Positions 33,828-43,300 of a stretch of DNA of 64,000 bases are shown piece by piece. Position numbers and translations under genes: made by a program. Within the stretch, counting starts at the first letter, position 1, and each line of letters opens with the position of its first letter. Source of the stretch: Candidatus Phytoplasma solani (lineage in GTDB: Bacteria > Bacillota_I > Bacilli_A > Acholeplasmatales > Acholeplasmataceae); NCBI RefSeq assembly GCF_041729705.1, contig NZ_CP103788.1, positions 186,001-250,000 on the forward strand, written 5' to 3'. The notes beneath the pieces were generated by a model, which searched no databases, was not told the DNA's origin, and saw only the letters and a program-made list of their open reading frames with translations.

Positions 33828-35516
33828 ATGAATATTATTGCCCCAAATTTATCTAACAACAACTTAGATATTTCTTTTTTTGCTTTAGGAGGTCTAGGTG
33901 AAGTTGGTAAAAATATGTATGTATTAGAAATACAACGTCAAATTTTTATCATTGATTCAGGGATTTTATTTTCAGATAATTTTTTATTAGGAATTAATTA
34001 TGTTATTCCTGATTATAAGTATTTAAAAGAAAACGAAGACCGAATTGTAGGACTTTTTATTACCCACGGTCATGAAGATCATATCGGAGGGATTCCTTAT
34101 TTATTAAAAAAAGTCCGTATTCCGAAAATTTTTGTTTCTGGGATTGCATACCATTTGATAGAATATAAACTATCAGAACACAAAGATATCAGAAATTTGC
34201 CTAAAATTGAACAATATAATGCCGACTCTTGTTTTGAATTTAAACATGCCACTGTTTCTTTTATCAGAGTTAACCATTCTATTCCTGATACTTTCGGGAT
34301 TGTTGTCAAAACTGCATACGGTAATATTTTTTACACTGGCGATTTTAAAATCGATTATACTCCGGTTGGTCCTGAAGCTGAATATGATAAATTAGTTAAA
34401 ATCAAACAAGAAGGTGTCTTACTTTTGCTTTCGGATTCAACTAACGCCGAACAAGAAGGAATAGTGCCTTCAGAAAGTACCATCGGACACTCTATCAATG
34501 AATTATTTGTTAAAATTCCTGATAGAATTATCATAGTTACTTTTGCTTCTAATTTTTATCGCATCAAACAAATTGTTGAAGCTACTATTTTAACGAAAAG
34601 AAAAATTGCTGTTTTTGGTCGCAGTATGGAAAAAGCTTTAGAAATTGGGCAAAAAAACGGTTATTTAAACATTCCTGCAGGGACTTTAATCCCTAATCAT
34701 AGTATTCATAAATATCGAGATATTATTTTGTTATGTACAGGCTCACAAGGTGAACCGCTAGCAGCTTTAAGTCGCATTGTAAACCACACCCACAAACAAA
34801 TTAAACTCAACTCCAAAGATACTATTATTTTTTCTTCTTCACCAATTCCTGGCAACCAAGAAAACATTAATAAAATTTTTGATCTACTTTTTAAAAAAGA
34901 TGTTAATGTAATCACTCATGGCCCTTTAGTCCACACTCACGTGTCAGGGCATGGCAATCAAAATGATTTAAAATTAATATTAAGTTTAGTTAAACCAAAA
35001 TACTTTATTCCTGTCCATGGCGAACATCGCATGTTGATGGCTCACAAACAGTTAGCTTTAGAATGTGGCATTCCAGAAGACCATATTTTTATCTTAGCAA
35101 ACGGTCAAATGATTTCTTTAACGCCTGATAAAGCTGAAGTCACTGAACAACTTTCTATGGAAGATATTTTTATCGATGCTTCTGGGGTTGATGATCTGGG
35201 AACAACTATTTTAAAAGAACGCCGTAATTTAAGTCAAGAAGGCTTATTTTCAGTAGTCATGAGTATTGATGTTAAAAGAAAAAAAGTCCTTAATTTACCA
35301 ACCATTGTGTCACGTGGCTTTATTTATATGAAAGGCAACCAAGACATGATTAAAAAAATTTCTTATGATATCAAAAATAGTGTTGAAAACGCTATCAAAA
35401 GCAATCCAATAGACAAAAAAGTTTTATATAAAATTATCATCAATCATCTTGCTGCTAAAATACATGAAATAACTTTAAGAAATCCTATCATTATCCCGAT
35501 TATTTTGACTTTATAA
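33828..35516 (+). CDS. rnjA: Ribonuclease J
   Basis: I start at ATG 33828, which follows aaggag by 9 bp; the frame extends 10 codons further upstream without a ribosome site. The ~562-residue enzyme has the metallo-beta-lactamase motif THGHEDHIGGIPYLL near residue 75, HSIPDTFGIV near residue 142, GDFKIDYTP, the beta-CASP region (VTFASNFYRIKQI) and HVSGHGNQNDL and PVHGEHRM in the C-terminal half. It acts as an exo- and endoribonuclease in mRNA decay and rRNA maturation. A catalytically degenerate paralogue lies at 29571. Confidence 0.93.
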   Translation: MNIIAPNLSNNNLDISFFALGGLGEVGKNMYVLEIQRQIFIIDSGILFSDNFLLGINYVIPDYKYLKENEDRIVGLFITHGHEDHIGGIPYLLKKVRIPKIFVSGIAYHLIEYKLSEHKDIRNLPKIEQYNADSCFEFKHATVSFIRVNHSIPDTFGIVVKTAYGNIFYTGDFKIDYTPVGPEAEYDKLVKIKQEGVLLLLSDSTNAEQEGIVPSESTIGHSINELFVKIPDRIIIVTFASNFYRIKQIVEATILTKRKIAVFGRSMEKALEIGQKNGYLNIPAGTLIPNHSIHKYRDIILLCTGSQGEPLAALSRIVNHTHKQIKLNSKDTIIFSSSPIPGNQENINKIFDLLFKKDVNVITHGPLVHTHVSGHGNQNDLKLILSLVKPKYFIPVHGEHRMLMAHKQLALECGIPEDHIFILANGQMISLTPDKAEVTEQLSMEDIFIDASGVDDLGTTILKERRNLSQEGLFSVVMSIDVKRKKVLNLPTIVSRGFIYMKGNQDMIKKISYDIKNSVENAIKSNPIDKKVLYKIIINHLAAKIHEITLRNPIIIPIILTL

Positions 35517-35890
35517 ACATTTTATCATTATCAAAATTTCTTGTTTTTTACAAAAATGATTCATCTAACTATTTGTCTTTTCCTAATTTTAGTTTATAAC
35601 TATTAATACCATTTTTATTATTAAAAATATATTTGTTTTTACAATAAATACTTTTTTGAAAAATAAAATGGTTTTTTTTTTAACTATTTTTAGACTTAAT
35701 AAGACACTAATTAATAATTTTTATGACTATTTTTCAAACATAAAAATTATATTATTATCTATTTATCATTATTATTTTCTAATATTAACAATTGTTTAGT
35801 TTTTTAATTAATTATTGATATTTTCAAAGTAAAAAGAGTATATTATTTTTAATATATGCATTTGCTAAATAATATTTATATCATTATTCA
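35517..35890. other. A+T-rich intergenic region before the decayed intron
   Basis: About 370 bp with poly(T/A) stretches and no gene, RNA or clear promoter that I can support. Its last bases are the 5' flank of the intron remnant. Confidence 0.5.
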
Positions 35891-36838
35891 GGGCACCAAA
35901 GAGGCTTTAATATCGTAGCTATTTAAATCAATAGCAAGCGCCGATAAACACTGAAAATTGGATATGAGTGGTTCGTTAAACAAAAGAATAACAAATTACA
36001 AACAACTTATAAAATTAGATTCAGACAAAATAGTTAGTCAAAATAATTTTACAACCAAATTGTCTAATAGATAAGCCTGTAATGACCCAAAAAGACAAAA
36101 CAGGCTGTAATAATGTAGCCTATCGGGTAAAGCTACCAAAAAAAACTCCCGAAAATCCAAAGTCTAACAAGATAATATCTTTGTCTTGGTTAGTTATCTA
36201 TTGAAAAAAACCTTGAATTTTGTCGAAACTCAAAAAAGACAGGAAAAACACAGAAACACTTGATGGACAATTTATATATATCATTGGCATCATAGAAAAA
36301 AGTAAGCGGTCAGTTTGCCTAACAGATTAGGTAGATATTTAGAGTAACTTAGGTAATCCTAAAAGTAGCTATTAAATTAACAAAATGAAGGTTAAAAACC
36401 TTATCGCTTAAAGATAAAGTGATTTTTTAGTAGTCAAAAAATTAAAACCTCGTTTGGAATAATCAGGATAATTGACATCATAGGACGAAAGTTAACAACC
36501 TTTATAAGGCAAAAGAAATCAGCGAATTTTTCGATAAGCAAAATAGATTATAGACGCAGGCATCCTTCAACAAATATTAATTCTGAAAAAAAGGAACTAA
36601 TATGGAGGCAGTAAAATAAACCTAACACATCCGAAATGATGTTAAACTAAAGGTTCCAAAATAAAAAATTTTAATAGGTAAACCATAGTCTGGGCGAGTG
36701 AAATCAATTCATTCGCAATAAAACCTAAGCGTTTAAAGGTTTAAAGGTTGGCAGACAAAAATTAAGGAGTTGTAGAAAACCGTGTGCTTAGAAACTTGCC
36801 CACTATGTTTGGATAAAGACTAATTGTAGTATACCTAA
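35891..36838 (+). mobile_element. Decayed, ORF-less group II intron
   Basis: The segment begins gggcaccaaagaggc and follows the intact intron at 60287 through domain I (gccgataaacactga, gttcgttaaac, ctaacaagataatatctttg, tagagtaactt). After aaggcaaaag the maturase gene is replaced by about 240 bp without an open frame. Near the end a damaged domain V remains (ccgtgtgcttagaaacttgc then actatgtttgg; the intact copy has cgtacggtttgg). Many substitutions and the loss of domain V pairing suggest it no longer splices. It lies 60 bp upstream of spxA and may be part of that gene's leader. Confidence 0.8.
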
Positions 36839-36903
36839 AAAATCGGTGAGGCACGATTTATCTATTCATATTTATTTTTATAAAAAAGGAGGATTAAAAA
36901 TAA

Positions 36904-37356
36904 ATGAGTATAGTAATTATTTACACTAGTTTTAGTTGCGCTTCTTGTCAAAAAGCTAAAAAATGGCTAAAAAAGCATGGAGTAGCTTACAAAGAAAAGA
37001 ATTTATTTAGTGATAAATTTCAACAAACAGATCTAGATTTAATTTTAAAAAGATGCATCCACGGTTTTGATGATATTATTTCCAAACGGTCTAAAGTTTA
37101 TAAAGAAAGTAATATCAATTTTAAAAATTTAAATACAACTTCTATGAAAAAAAGTATTATGGAAAACCGAGGGATTTTAAAAAGACCGATTATGATAGAA
37201 GATCAAAAAATACAAATTGGCTACAACAAAGAAGATATTCGCATTTTTATGCCTATAAAATTACGTAATTATCTTCTTCAAAACGATACTACCTTTTATA
37301 AAGAAAATAAAAAATATGAAGTTTTATTAAAAAACTTTTTTAAAACTAATAAATAA
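36904..37356 (+). CDS. spxA: Spx/ArsC family regulator
   Basis: A 150-residue protein with the thioredoxin-like Spx fold. The CxxC switch is SCASCQKAKKWL at residues ~11-22, followed by YKEKNLFS, the conserved HGFDDIISKRSKVYKE block near residue 50, GILKRPIMIEDQKIQIGYN near residue 98 and EDIRIFMP. Spx binds the RNA polymerase alpha subunit and redirects transcription during thiol stress, which fits with sodA and nox. The ribosome site aaaggagg is strong. Its upstream region is the intron remnant. Confidence 0.9.
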   Translation: MSIVIIYTSFSCASCQKAKKWLKKHGVAYKEKNLFSDKFQQTDLDLILKRCIHGFDDIISKRSKVYKESNINFKNLNTTSMKKSIMENRGILKRPIMIEDQKIQIGYNKEDIRIFMPIKLRNYLLQNDTTFYKENKKYEVLLKNFFKTNK

Positions 37357-37451
37357 AAAATCAAATTGGCTCATTAGAATAAAGATTTATTTAAGAAAAT
37401 AAAGTTATTAAGTTTTTTTAATATATAACTAAATATTTTTGAACCACAAAC

Positions 37452-37481
37452 AAAGACTATCATCTATTAGATAGTCTTTTT
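37452..37481 (+). terminator. Rho-independent terminator of spxA
   Basis: The stem aagactatc/gatagtctt encloses a 7-nt loop and is followed by T5. From 37482 to 37641 there is only a TATAAT box (37603) before pduL. Confidence 0.85.
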
Positions 37482-37641
37482 AATATATACATGAGCAGTT
37501 TCTAGGTGTTTTTGAATTAATATTAATAATTTTTTGGATTTTCTAAAGACAACAAATTATCCTTCTAATGCTAAAATAATTATTTAAAAAGTTAATACAT
37601 GTTATAATAAAATTGTAATATAAAATTAAATGGAGGCAAAA

Positions 37642-38217
37642 ATGTTTTTAATACCAATTGGAATTTCTGGTAGACATGTCCACTTATCACAAAAAACTTT
37701 AGATATTTTATTTGGTCAACTCAACTATCAATTAACTTTTTTTAAAGCTTTAAAACAAACCGGTCAATTTGCAGCTCAAGAAAAAATTGATATTTTAAGT
37801 CCCGCAGGTAAAATACTTTCACAAGTGCGCATTTTAGGACCAGCGCGTGATTTAGACCAAGTTGAAATTAGTCAAAGCGATGCTTTAAGGCACCAATTTA
37901 ACGCTCCTGTTAGATCATCAGGAGATATCCAAGGTTCAGGCAGTGCTACTTTAATAGGTCCTAAGGGACAAGTTGATATTACAGAAGGTGTTATTATTGC
38001 TAATAGACATATTCATTTATCTAACGAAGATGCTAATCGTTTCGGTATTAAAGATAGACAGTTGGTAAAGATTAAAATTGGCGGGATTAAACCAGGCATT
38101 TTAGAAGAAGTTTTATGTCGTGTGCATCCTAATTTTAAATTAGAATGTCACTTAGATACAGATGATGGCAGTGCTTTTTTATTAAAAACTGGCGATGATG
38201 TTGTCTTACTTAAATAA
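37642..38217 (+). CDS. pduL: Phosphate propanoyl-/acetyltransferase PduL
   Basis: I start at ATG 37642, because the ggagg ribosome site lies just before it; an upstream ATG at 37630 overlaps that site. The ~191-residue enzyme has two related PduL halves, each with an HxH motif: ISGRHVHLSQ near the N-terminus and ANRHIHLSNEDA near residue 120. RILGPARDLDQVEIS and the C-terminal HLDTDDGSAF are also present. It interconverts acyl-CoA and acyl-phosphate, replacing Pta in phytoplasmas, and can yield acetyl-phosphate for ATP synthesis. Confidence 0.92.
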   Translation: MFLIPIGISGRHVHLSQKTLDILFGQLNYQLTFFKALKQTGQFAAQEKIDILSPAGKILSQVRILGPARDLDQVEISQSDALRHQFNAPVRSSGDIQGSGSATLIGPKGQVDITEGVIIANRHIHLSNEDANRFGIKDRQLVKIKIGGIKPGILEEVLCRVHPNFKLECHLDTDDGSAFLLKTGDDVVLLK

Positions 38218-38250
38218 GGAAACAAATTTTACTTATTGTAAAAAATAATT

Positions 38251-38304
38251 TTTTATTGAACGAAAGGCATAAATTTATTTATTTGTGTCTTTCACTCAAT
38301 AAAA
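38251..38304. terminator. Long imperfect hairpin after pduL
   Basis: The outer arms ttttattga and tcaataaaa and the inner gaaag and ctttc pair around an A/T-rich loop. It lies 34 bp after the pduL stop. The T-rich tract after it is short, so it may be a weak terminator or an mRNA-stabilising stem. Confidence 0.55.
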
Positions 38305-38365
38305 GCTTTTTTCATAAATTTTCTAAAATACAAGGAGGTCAAAAAAAGGGTAAAGATAAAAAATA

Positions 38366-39679
38366 TTGAAACTAACACAATCAAACAGTATAGATTATCC
38401 CAAAACAACAATGCCAGCATTCATAAAGAGTTTTCCTAAATTTTTAAGATCTGAAGTTTTTCGCGATCCGATTTATGGTTATATTTACTTAGAATATCAA
38501 ATCATTGAAAAATTAATCGATACTTCAATTTTTCAAAGATTGCGAAGAATCAAGCAACTAAGTGGGGCTAATATTATTTTTCATAGTGCAGAACATTCAC
38601 GTTTTACACACAGTTTAGGAGTTTATGAGCTGGCAAGACGTTTTTTAAAAATTAAAAATATCGCCATCCACTTTGATGAATACCAAAAGTTGTTGTTGTT
38701 AATATCGGCTTTGTTACACGATATAGGGCATGGTGCGTATTCTCACACTTTTGAAACATTATTTCATTTAAATCACGAACATCAAAGTGCTCTTATTATC
38801 AAACATAATCCAGAAATTAGTCATATATTAGATCAAATCAGTCCAAACTTTAAACACGATGTGGCAAGTGTGATTGCTAAAACTAAAAAATTTCTTCTCA
38901 TAGAACAAATTTTAAGTAGTCAAATTGATATCGATCGACTAGATTATCTTGAAAGAGACTCTTATTTTACTGGGGCTGTTTACGGACATATCGACTCAGA
39001 GCGTTTAATGCGTAGTATGACAATTGAGGTTAACTCCAAAACACAACAAAATTGCATTGCTTTTCGACAAAGTGGAGTTTTTGCAGTGGAAAATTATTTA
39101 ATCAATCGTTACCATATGTTTTGGCAAGTTTATTATCACCCCAAAGTCAGAGCTTACAATGTTATTTTAGAAAAAATTTGCAAACGGATAAACGATTTAT
39201 TGAAAAATAACTATCCTTTTGATTCTTATATGAACATTTTTGCGACTTTTATTGCAGATAAGACTAATTTAGACAATTACTTAGCCATCGATGATTATTA
39301 TATGAATGGTTTAATCTTGCAATTAAAAGATAGTTCGGATATTATTTTAAAAAATTTATGTCTTGATTTTTTAAATCGCCATATTTGGCACATTTTAGAT
39401 GATAATGAGGAAAATAAAGCCAAAATAAACGAGATCAAAAGCAAATATCAAGAGCAAAATCCAGCATATCTTAATTATTATATCACTAGTAATCAAGTTG
39501 GTAAAAGTGCTTATTCTGAAAATAACAAAACCTTTGGTGAAAATATTTTAATCAAAACTAACAATCAATTAAAAAGCCTGAAAGAAGAATCACCGATGAT
39601 AAAAAATTTAATTAAAAATAGCTTAAAAATAGATAATAAATTTTTTTATCGCCCTTTGGAATACATTAAACAATCATAA
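38366..39679 (+). CDS. HD-domain phosphohydrolase
   Basis: A 437-residue protein with the HD superfamily metal site: HSAEHSRFTHSLGVYELARR near residue 70 (first His), LLHDIGHGAYSHTFE near residue 118 (HD pair), and a distal Asp in SSQIDIDRLDYLERDS near residue 192. The flanking FRDPIYGYIYLE and FQRLRRIKQLSGA are typical of the YwfO/SAMHD1-like dNTP triphosphohydrolase branch. It may hydrolyse dNTPs (inference). The start is uncertain: TTG 38366 lies 27 bp beyond aaggagg, and the first ATG is at 38411. ksgA follows 24 bp downstream. Confidence 0.85.
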   Translation: MKLTQSNSIDYPKTTMPAFIKSFPKFLRSEVFRDPIYGYIYLEYQIIEKLIDTSIFQRLRRIKQLSGANIIFHSAEHSRFTHSLGVYELARRFLKIKNIAIHFDEYQKLLLLISALLHDIGHGAYSHTFETLFHLNHEHQSALIIKHNPEISHILDQISPNFKHDVASVIAKTKKFLLIEQILSSQIDIDRLDYLERDSYFTGAVYGHIDSERLMRSMTIEVNSKTQQNCIAFRQSGVFAVENYLINRYHMFWQVYYHPKVRAYNVILEKICKRINDLLKNNYPFDSYMNIFATFIADKTNLDNYLAIDDYYMNGLILQLKDSSDIILKNLCLDFLNRHIWHILDDNEENKAKINEIKSKYQEQNPAYLNYYITSNQVGKSAYSENNKTFGENILIKTNNQLKSLKEESPMIKNLIKNSLKIDNKFFYRPLEYIKQS

Positions 39680-39703
39680 CATGTTTGATTTAAGGACAAA
39701 TCC

Positions 39704-40531
39704 ATGCAACACCGCAGCAAACAAAAATATGGTCAAAATTTTTTAAACGACCCTAATTTATTAAAAAAAATTGTTACCAAAGCGTCTTTAAAAGGTAAAT
39801 ATGTGTTAGAAGTTGGTCCTGGAAAAGGAGCTTTAACTCGTTTTATTATCAAAGAAGCAAAACATGTTTTAGCTTATGAAATAGATGACACTTTAAAACC
39901 TTTTTTAAATTTTGATGAAACCAATATCAACGTTATTTATGATGATTTTTTGCGAAGAGATTTATTCAAAGATTTTTTGCTTTATTTTCCCCCAAACGTT
40001 CCAGTTAGTCTAATTGGTAACTTACCTTATTATATTACTTCCCCCATTCTTTTTAAAATTATCCAAAACCCACAAATTATAGAAGCTACTATCATGATGC
40101 AAAAAGAAGTAGCTTTGCGTTTGGTAGCGATACCTAACAACAAAAACTATAATGCTTTATCTGTGATTATTCAATTTCTTTTTCGTGTTCAAAAAAACCA
40201 AGCAGTCAAAAGACATATGTTTTTTCCTCAACCCAAAGTTGATAGCGTTATTTTAAAATTAGAGCGAAAACAAGATCACCCTTCTTTTTTATCGCCTGTT
40301 TTAAAACAAAATTTTATTACCTTTGTCAAAGCTGCTTTTAAACAAAAAAGAAAAATTTTATTAAATAATTTATCAAATCAATTTTCAATCCCGAAAGAAA
40401 CAATTATTCTTTTTTTTCACCAACAACAACTTTCTTCCCAAATTAGAGCTGAACAAATAACATTAGAAGAATTTCAAAAAATTAGTATTCAATGGTTTCT
40501 TTTTTTAAAAACACTATCTAACACCCTATAA
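39704..40531 (+). CDS. ksgA: 16S rRNA dimethyladenosine transferase KsgA
   Basis: A 275-residue SAM-dependent enzyme that dimethylates two adjacent adenosines near the 3' end of 16S rRNA during 30S maturation. Landmarks: KYGQNFLND at the start, the SAM-binding VLEVGPGKGALT near residue 37, acidic YEID, and the catalytic NLPYYITSPIL near residue 105; the C-terminal helical domain has FVKAAFKQKRKILLNNL. All are intact and the length is normal. It lies close behind the HD-domain gene, probably in one transcript. Confidence 0.95.
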   Translation: MQHRSKQKYGQNFLNDPNLLKKIVTKASLKGKYVLEVGPGKGALTRFIIKEAKHVLAYEIDDTLKPFLNFDETNINVIYDDFLRRDLFKDFLLYFPPNVPVSLIGNLPYYITSPILFKIIQNPQIIEATIMMQKEVALRLVAIPNNKNYNALSVIIQFLFRVQKNQAVKRHMFFPQPKVDSVILKLERKQDHPSFLSPVLKQNFITFVKAAFKQKRKILLNNLSNQFSIPKETIILFFHQQQLSSQIRAEQITLEEFQKISIQWFLFLKTLSNTL

Positions 40532-40689
40532 ATGAAATTATTAAGTTAATTTAAACAAAAAATATTTCAAATTAAGGTTGGTTTATGTTAAAATTACTAG
40601 TAGTTTAAAAGCGTTTTATCGCTATTAAATTATTAAAAAGATAAAAACAATTTCAGAAAAAATGAAGCAAAAATATGGAGGCTTAAGAA

Positions 40690-40974
40690 ATGCAAGTTAC
40701 TGACGTAAAAATTAGAAAAATTAGTGGAGAAAGTAGATTAAGAGGCGTTGCTTCCATTACTTTCGATAACAGTTTTGTAGTAAACGATATTAGAGTTATA
40801 GAAGGCGCAAGAGGTATTTTTATTGCGATGCCAAGTAGAAAAACTACTAAAGGTACTTTTAGAGATATTGCACACCCAGTTAATACAGAAACTCGCCAAA
40901 TAATTGAAGAGTGTATTAAAGTAAAATATCAAGATTTATTAGATAATCCTGTTGAAGAAGAACACGAAAAATAA
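40690..40974 (+). CDS. spoVG: SpoVG-like RNA/DNA-binding regulator
   Basis: A 94-residue protein of typical SpoVG length: MQVTDVKIRKI at the start, FDNSFVVNDIRVIEGARGIF, then AMPSRKTTKGTFRDIAHPVN and a helical end with ETRQIIEECI. In Firmicutes SpoVG is a pleiotropic nucleic-acid-binding regulator; here, in a wall-less non-sporulating cell, it must serve another purpose. The ribosome site is tggagg. A strong terminator follows. A possible paralogue is encoded in the PMU debris at 57999. Confidence 0.93.
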   Translation: MQVTDVKIRKISGESRLRGVASITFDNSFVVNDIRVIEGARGIFIAMPSRKTTKGTFRDIAHPVNTETRQIIEECIKVKYQDLLDNPVEEEHEK

Positions 40975-41011
40975 ATTTCTGCAACTAATTTAAATTAATC
41001 ATTATCCCTCT

Positions 41012-41042
41012 TAAAAATTCCAGATTTTTTTGGAATTTTTTT
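41012..41042 (+). terminator. Rho-independent terminator of spoVG
   Basis: The stem aaaaattcc/ggaattttt encloses a T-rich loop and is followed by a T run. Confidence 0.85.
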
Positions 41043-41104
41043 ATAACCTCTCAAAATTTGAATCATTTAAAATCTCAAAAATCAATAGAAAGGTGCAATC
41101 AATA

Positions 41105-43144
41105 TTGAGTTGTTGTAATTACACTTCGTCACCAAACGAAGAAAAAAAAGATCGAAAACCATTAATTTGTTTTTTGATAGGTATCTTTTTTTATTTAGTA
41201 TTTTTTTCTTTGAAAAGCTTTAATTTTAATAAAGATTTTCTAACAAATGAATTTATATTGTTATCAATTTCGTTAATTATTTTGTTTTTGTTAGGTTATC
41301 ATGTTATTTTAGAAGGCTTTATTGACACTTATCAAGATAGTAAAAAAAATAAAAAATTTACTCCGAATATTCATATTTTAATGACTTTGGCATCTATAGG
41401 TTCTTTATGTTTAAAAGAGTATGACGATGCAATTTTGTTGATTTTAATTTTTTCTGGGGCTTCTTTTTTGGAAGAATATGTCGAAAACAAAAGCCAAAAA
41501 GAAATTAAAAGTTTATTAAAATTACACACCACAGAAGCTCGTTTGTTAAAAGAAGATGGAAAAACTGAAATTGTTGCTGCCAAAACTTTGAAAATTAAAG
41601 ATCTAGTGTTAATTTTGCAAGGCGACCAAATACCTGCCGATGGTATTATTGTTTCAGGCAACCCCAATATTGATGAATCTAATATTACCGGCGAAGGCAT
41701 TCCTACTGAAAAAAAACCTGGTGATTTTGTCTACGGCAGCACTATTAACGGTAGTAATACTTTTGTTATGAGGGTAGTCAATACCAATGAATCAACTGTT
41801 TTTGCCCAAATTGTTGCATTAGTCAGTCAAACCAAAAATAACTTTTCTAAAACTGCAACTTTCATTAAAAAACTAGAACCAATTTATGTCAAAATTATTA
41901 TGGCAGCAGTAGCTTTAATTTTAGCTGTTGCAACTTTAATTCAAATTAAGGGTGGCCATTTTGGAATTAGCAATTTTTCTTTTGAAAACTGGTTTTATAA
42001 AACGATGGTTTTTTTAACCGTTTCTTCTCCTTGTGCCTTGGCGGCAGCTGATATTCCTGCCACTCTTTCGGCTATTTCAAACTTAGCTAAAAAAGGAGTT
42101 TTATTCAAAAACGTTAAATCATTAGAAATCATGGCAGATATCAAAGCTTTTGCTTGTGACAAAACAGGTACCTTAACTGAAGGCAACCCAGAAGTCACTG
42201 ACATTTATACTGTTCCTCATATTTCTAAAACTAAATACCAACATTACTTAGAAATATTGTTAGGGATGGAACAAAAATCAAACCACCCCTTGGCTACAGC
42301 CATCAAACATCATTTTAATCAAACTTCTCAATTACCAATTGAAATTACTAACTCAGTTGGAATTGGCTTGGAGGCGGTTTATCAAAACAATCATTATCGC
42401 ATTACCAAAGCGATTGTATCCCAACAAGTTTCTGAAGAAATAGCCCATAAAACAAAAAAATTTTTATCACAAGGTAAAACCGTCATTTATTTTATCAGTA
42501 ACGATCAAGTGATTATGATTTTAGCTTTTTTGGATAAAGTCCGTCCGCAAGCTTTTGAGTTGATTGATTATTTTAACCAAAAACATATTTATACTGCCGT
42601 TATTACAGGCGATACCAAACAAAGCGCACTTTTCCTTAAAGACGAATTGCATTTAAAAAAAGCTTGGGGCAATAATTTGCCTGCCGAAAAAGTCGATAAA
42701 ATCACTTATTTACAAAAAAGATACGGTACTACTATTATGGTAGGAGACGGAGTCAATGATGCTCCCGCTCTAACTTCTGCTCATGTTGGGATTGCGATGC
42801 AAAATGGGACTGATGTCTCGATTGACGTTGCAGACGCAGTTTTGATGAAAAACGATTTATCCAAAATTATTTATACCCACCAAATAGCTGTGAAGCTTAA
42901 AAAAATTATTTGGCAAAACATTATTTTCGCTATGGCTGTGGTTTTGATCTTGAATCTAATTAATCTTATTGGTTTAAATTGGATTAATTATATTTTTCCA
43001 TCATTACATACACATGGCAACAATATTCCCTTGCCTGTAGCAGTTTTTTGTCATGAAGGAAGCACTTTATTAGTGATTTTAAATGGTTTAAGAATGTTAA
43101 AAAGTCATAAAGAAAACAATCATACGAAAAAAATAAAGATATAA
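41105..43144 (+). CDS. P1B-4-type heavy-metal ATPase
   Basis: I start at TTG 41105, 9 bp after aaaggtg; the frame runs upstream into the spoVG terminator and has no better start. The ~679-residue pump lacks an N-terminal metal-binding domain. It has the actuator ITGEGIPTEK, the SPC metal motif in TVSSPCALAAADIP, phosphorylation site CDKTGTLTEG, the HP motif SNHPLATAI and hinge VGDGVNDAPAL. The last helix region holds HEGSTLLVILNGL, which together with SPC marks the P1B-4 subfamily, usually Co2+ or Fe2+ exporters (established for the subfamily; substrate here inferred). A PMU end begins 20 bp beyond its stop. Confidence 0.88.
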   Translation: MSCCNYTSSPNEEKKDRKPLICFLIGIFFYLVFFSLKSFNFNKDFLTNEFILLSISLIILFLLGYHVILEGFIDTYQDSKKNKKFTPNIHILMTLASIGSLCLKEYDDAILLILIFSGASFLEEYVENKSQKEIKSLLKLHTTEARLLKEDGKTEIVAAKTLKIKDLVLILQGDQIPADGIIVSGNPNIDESNITGEGIPTEKKPGDFVYGSTINGSNTFVMRVVNTNESTVFAQIVALVSQTKNNFSKTATFIKKLEPIYVKIIMAAVALILAVATLIQIKGGHFGISNFSFENWFYKTMVFLTVSSPCALAAADIPATLSAISNLAKKGVLFKNVKSLEIMADIKAFACDKTGTLTEGNPEVTDIYTVPHISKTKYQHYLEILLGMEQKSNHPLATAIKHHFNQTSQLPIEITNSVGIGLEAVYQNNHYRITKAIVSQQVSEEIAHKTKKFLSQGKTVIYFISNDQVIMILAFLDKVRPQAFELIDYFNQKHIYTAVITGDTKQSALFLKDELHLKKAWGNNLPAEKVDKITYLQKRYGTTIMVGDGVNDAPALTSAHVGIAMQNGTDVSIDVADAVLMKNDLSKIIYTHQIAVKLKKIIWQNIIFAMAVVLILNLINLIGLNWINYIFPSLHTHGNNIPLPVAVFCHEGSTLLVILNGLRMLKSHKENNHTKKIKI

Positions 43145-43161
43145 AGGATTTTTAATTCATC

Positions 43162-43260
43162 TGAGGTGTTCCAAAAGTTTAGACACTTTTTACTTTTTAA
43201 AAATTCTTTAAGGCTAACTATTAAGTTAGTCTTTTTTTGTTTTAAAGATTAAAAAAATAA
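43162..43260 (+). mobile_element. PMU-type left end (LE) with internal terminator
   Basis: The segment begins tgaggTGTTCCaaaagttta, continues gacactttttactttttaaa and includes the hairpin ggctaac/gttagtc with a T run (43211-43237). The same ~100 bp precede every sigF copy in the window (45302, 47691 leftwards, 58903, 59435). It represents one end of the PMU-type transposable unit. Confidence 0.8.
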
Positions 43261-43270
43261 TTTCATATCT

Positions 43271-43292
43271 TTTCTAAAAACGTTTTTAGAAA
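43271..43292. promoter_or_regulatory. Perfect 22-bp palindrome over the sigF ribosome site
   Basis: The sequence tttctaaaaacgtttttagaaa is a perfect inverted repeat ending in the agaaagga ribosome site of sigF. As RNA it would form a 10-bp stem that hides the site; as DNA it could be an operator. Copies lie at 47562, 59006 and 59536. Confidence 0.75.
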
Positions 43293-43300
43293 GGAATTAA

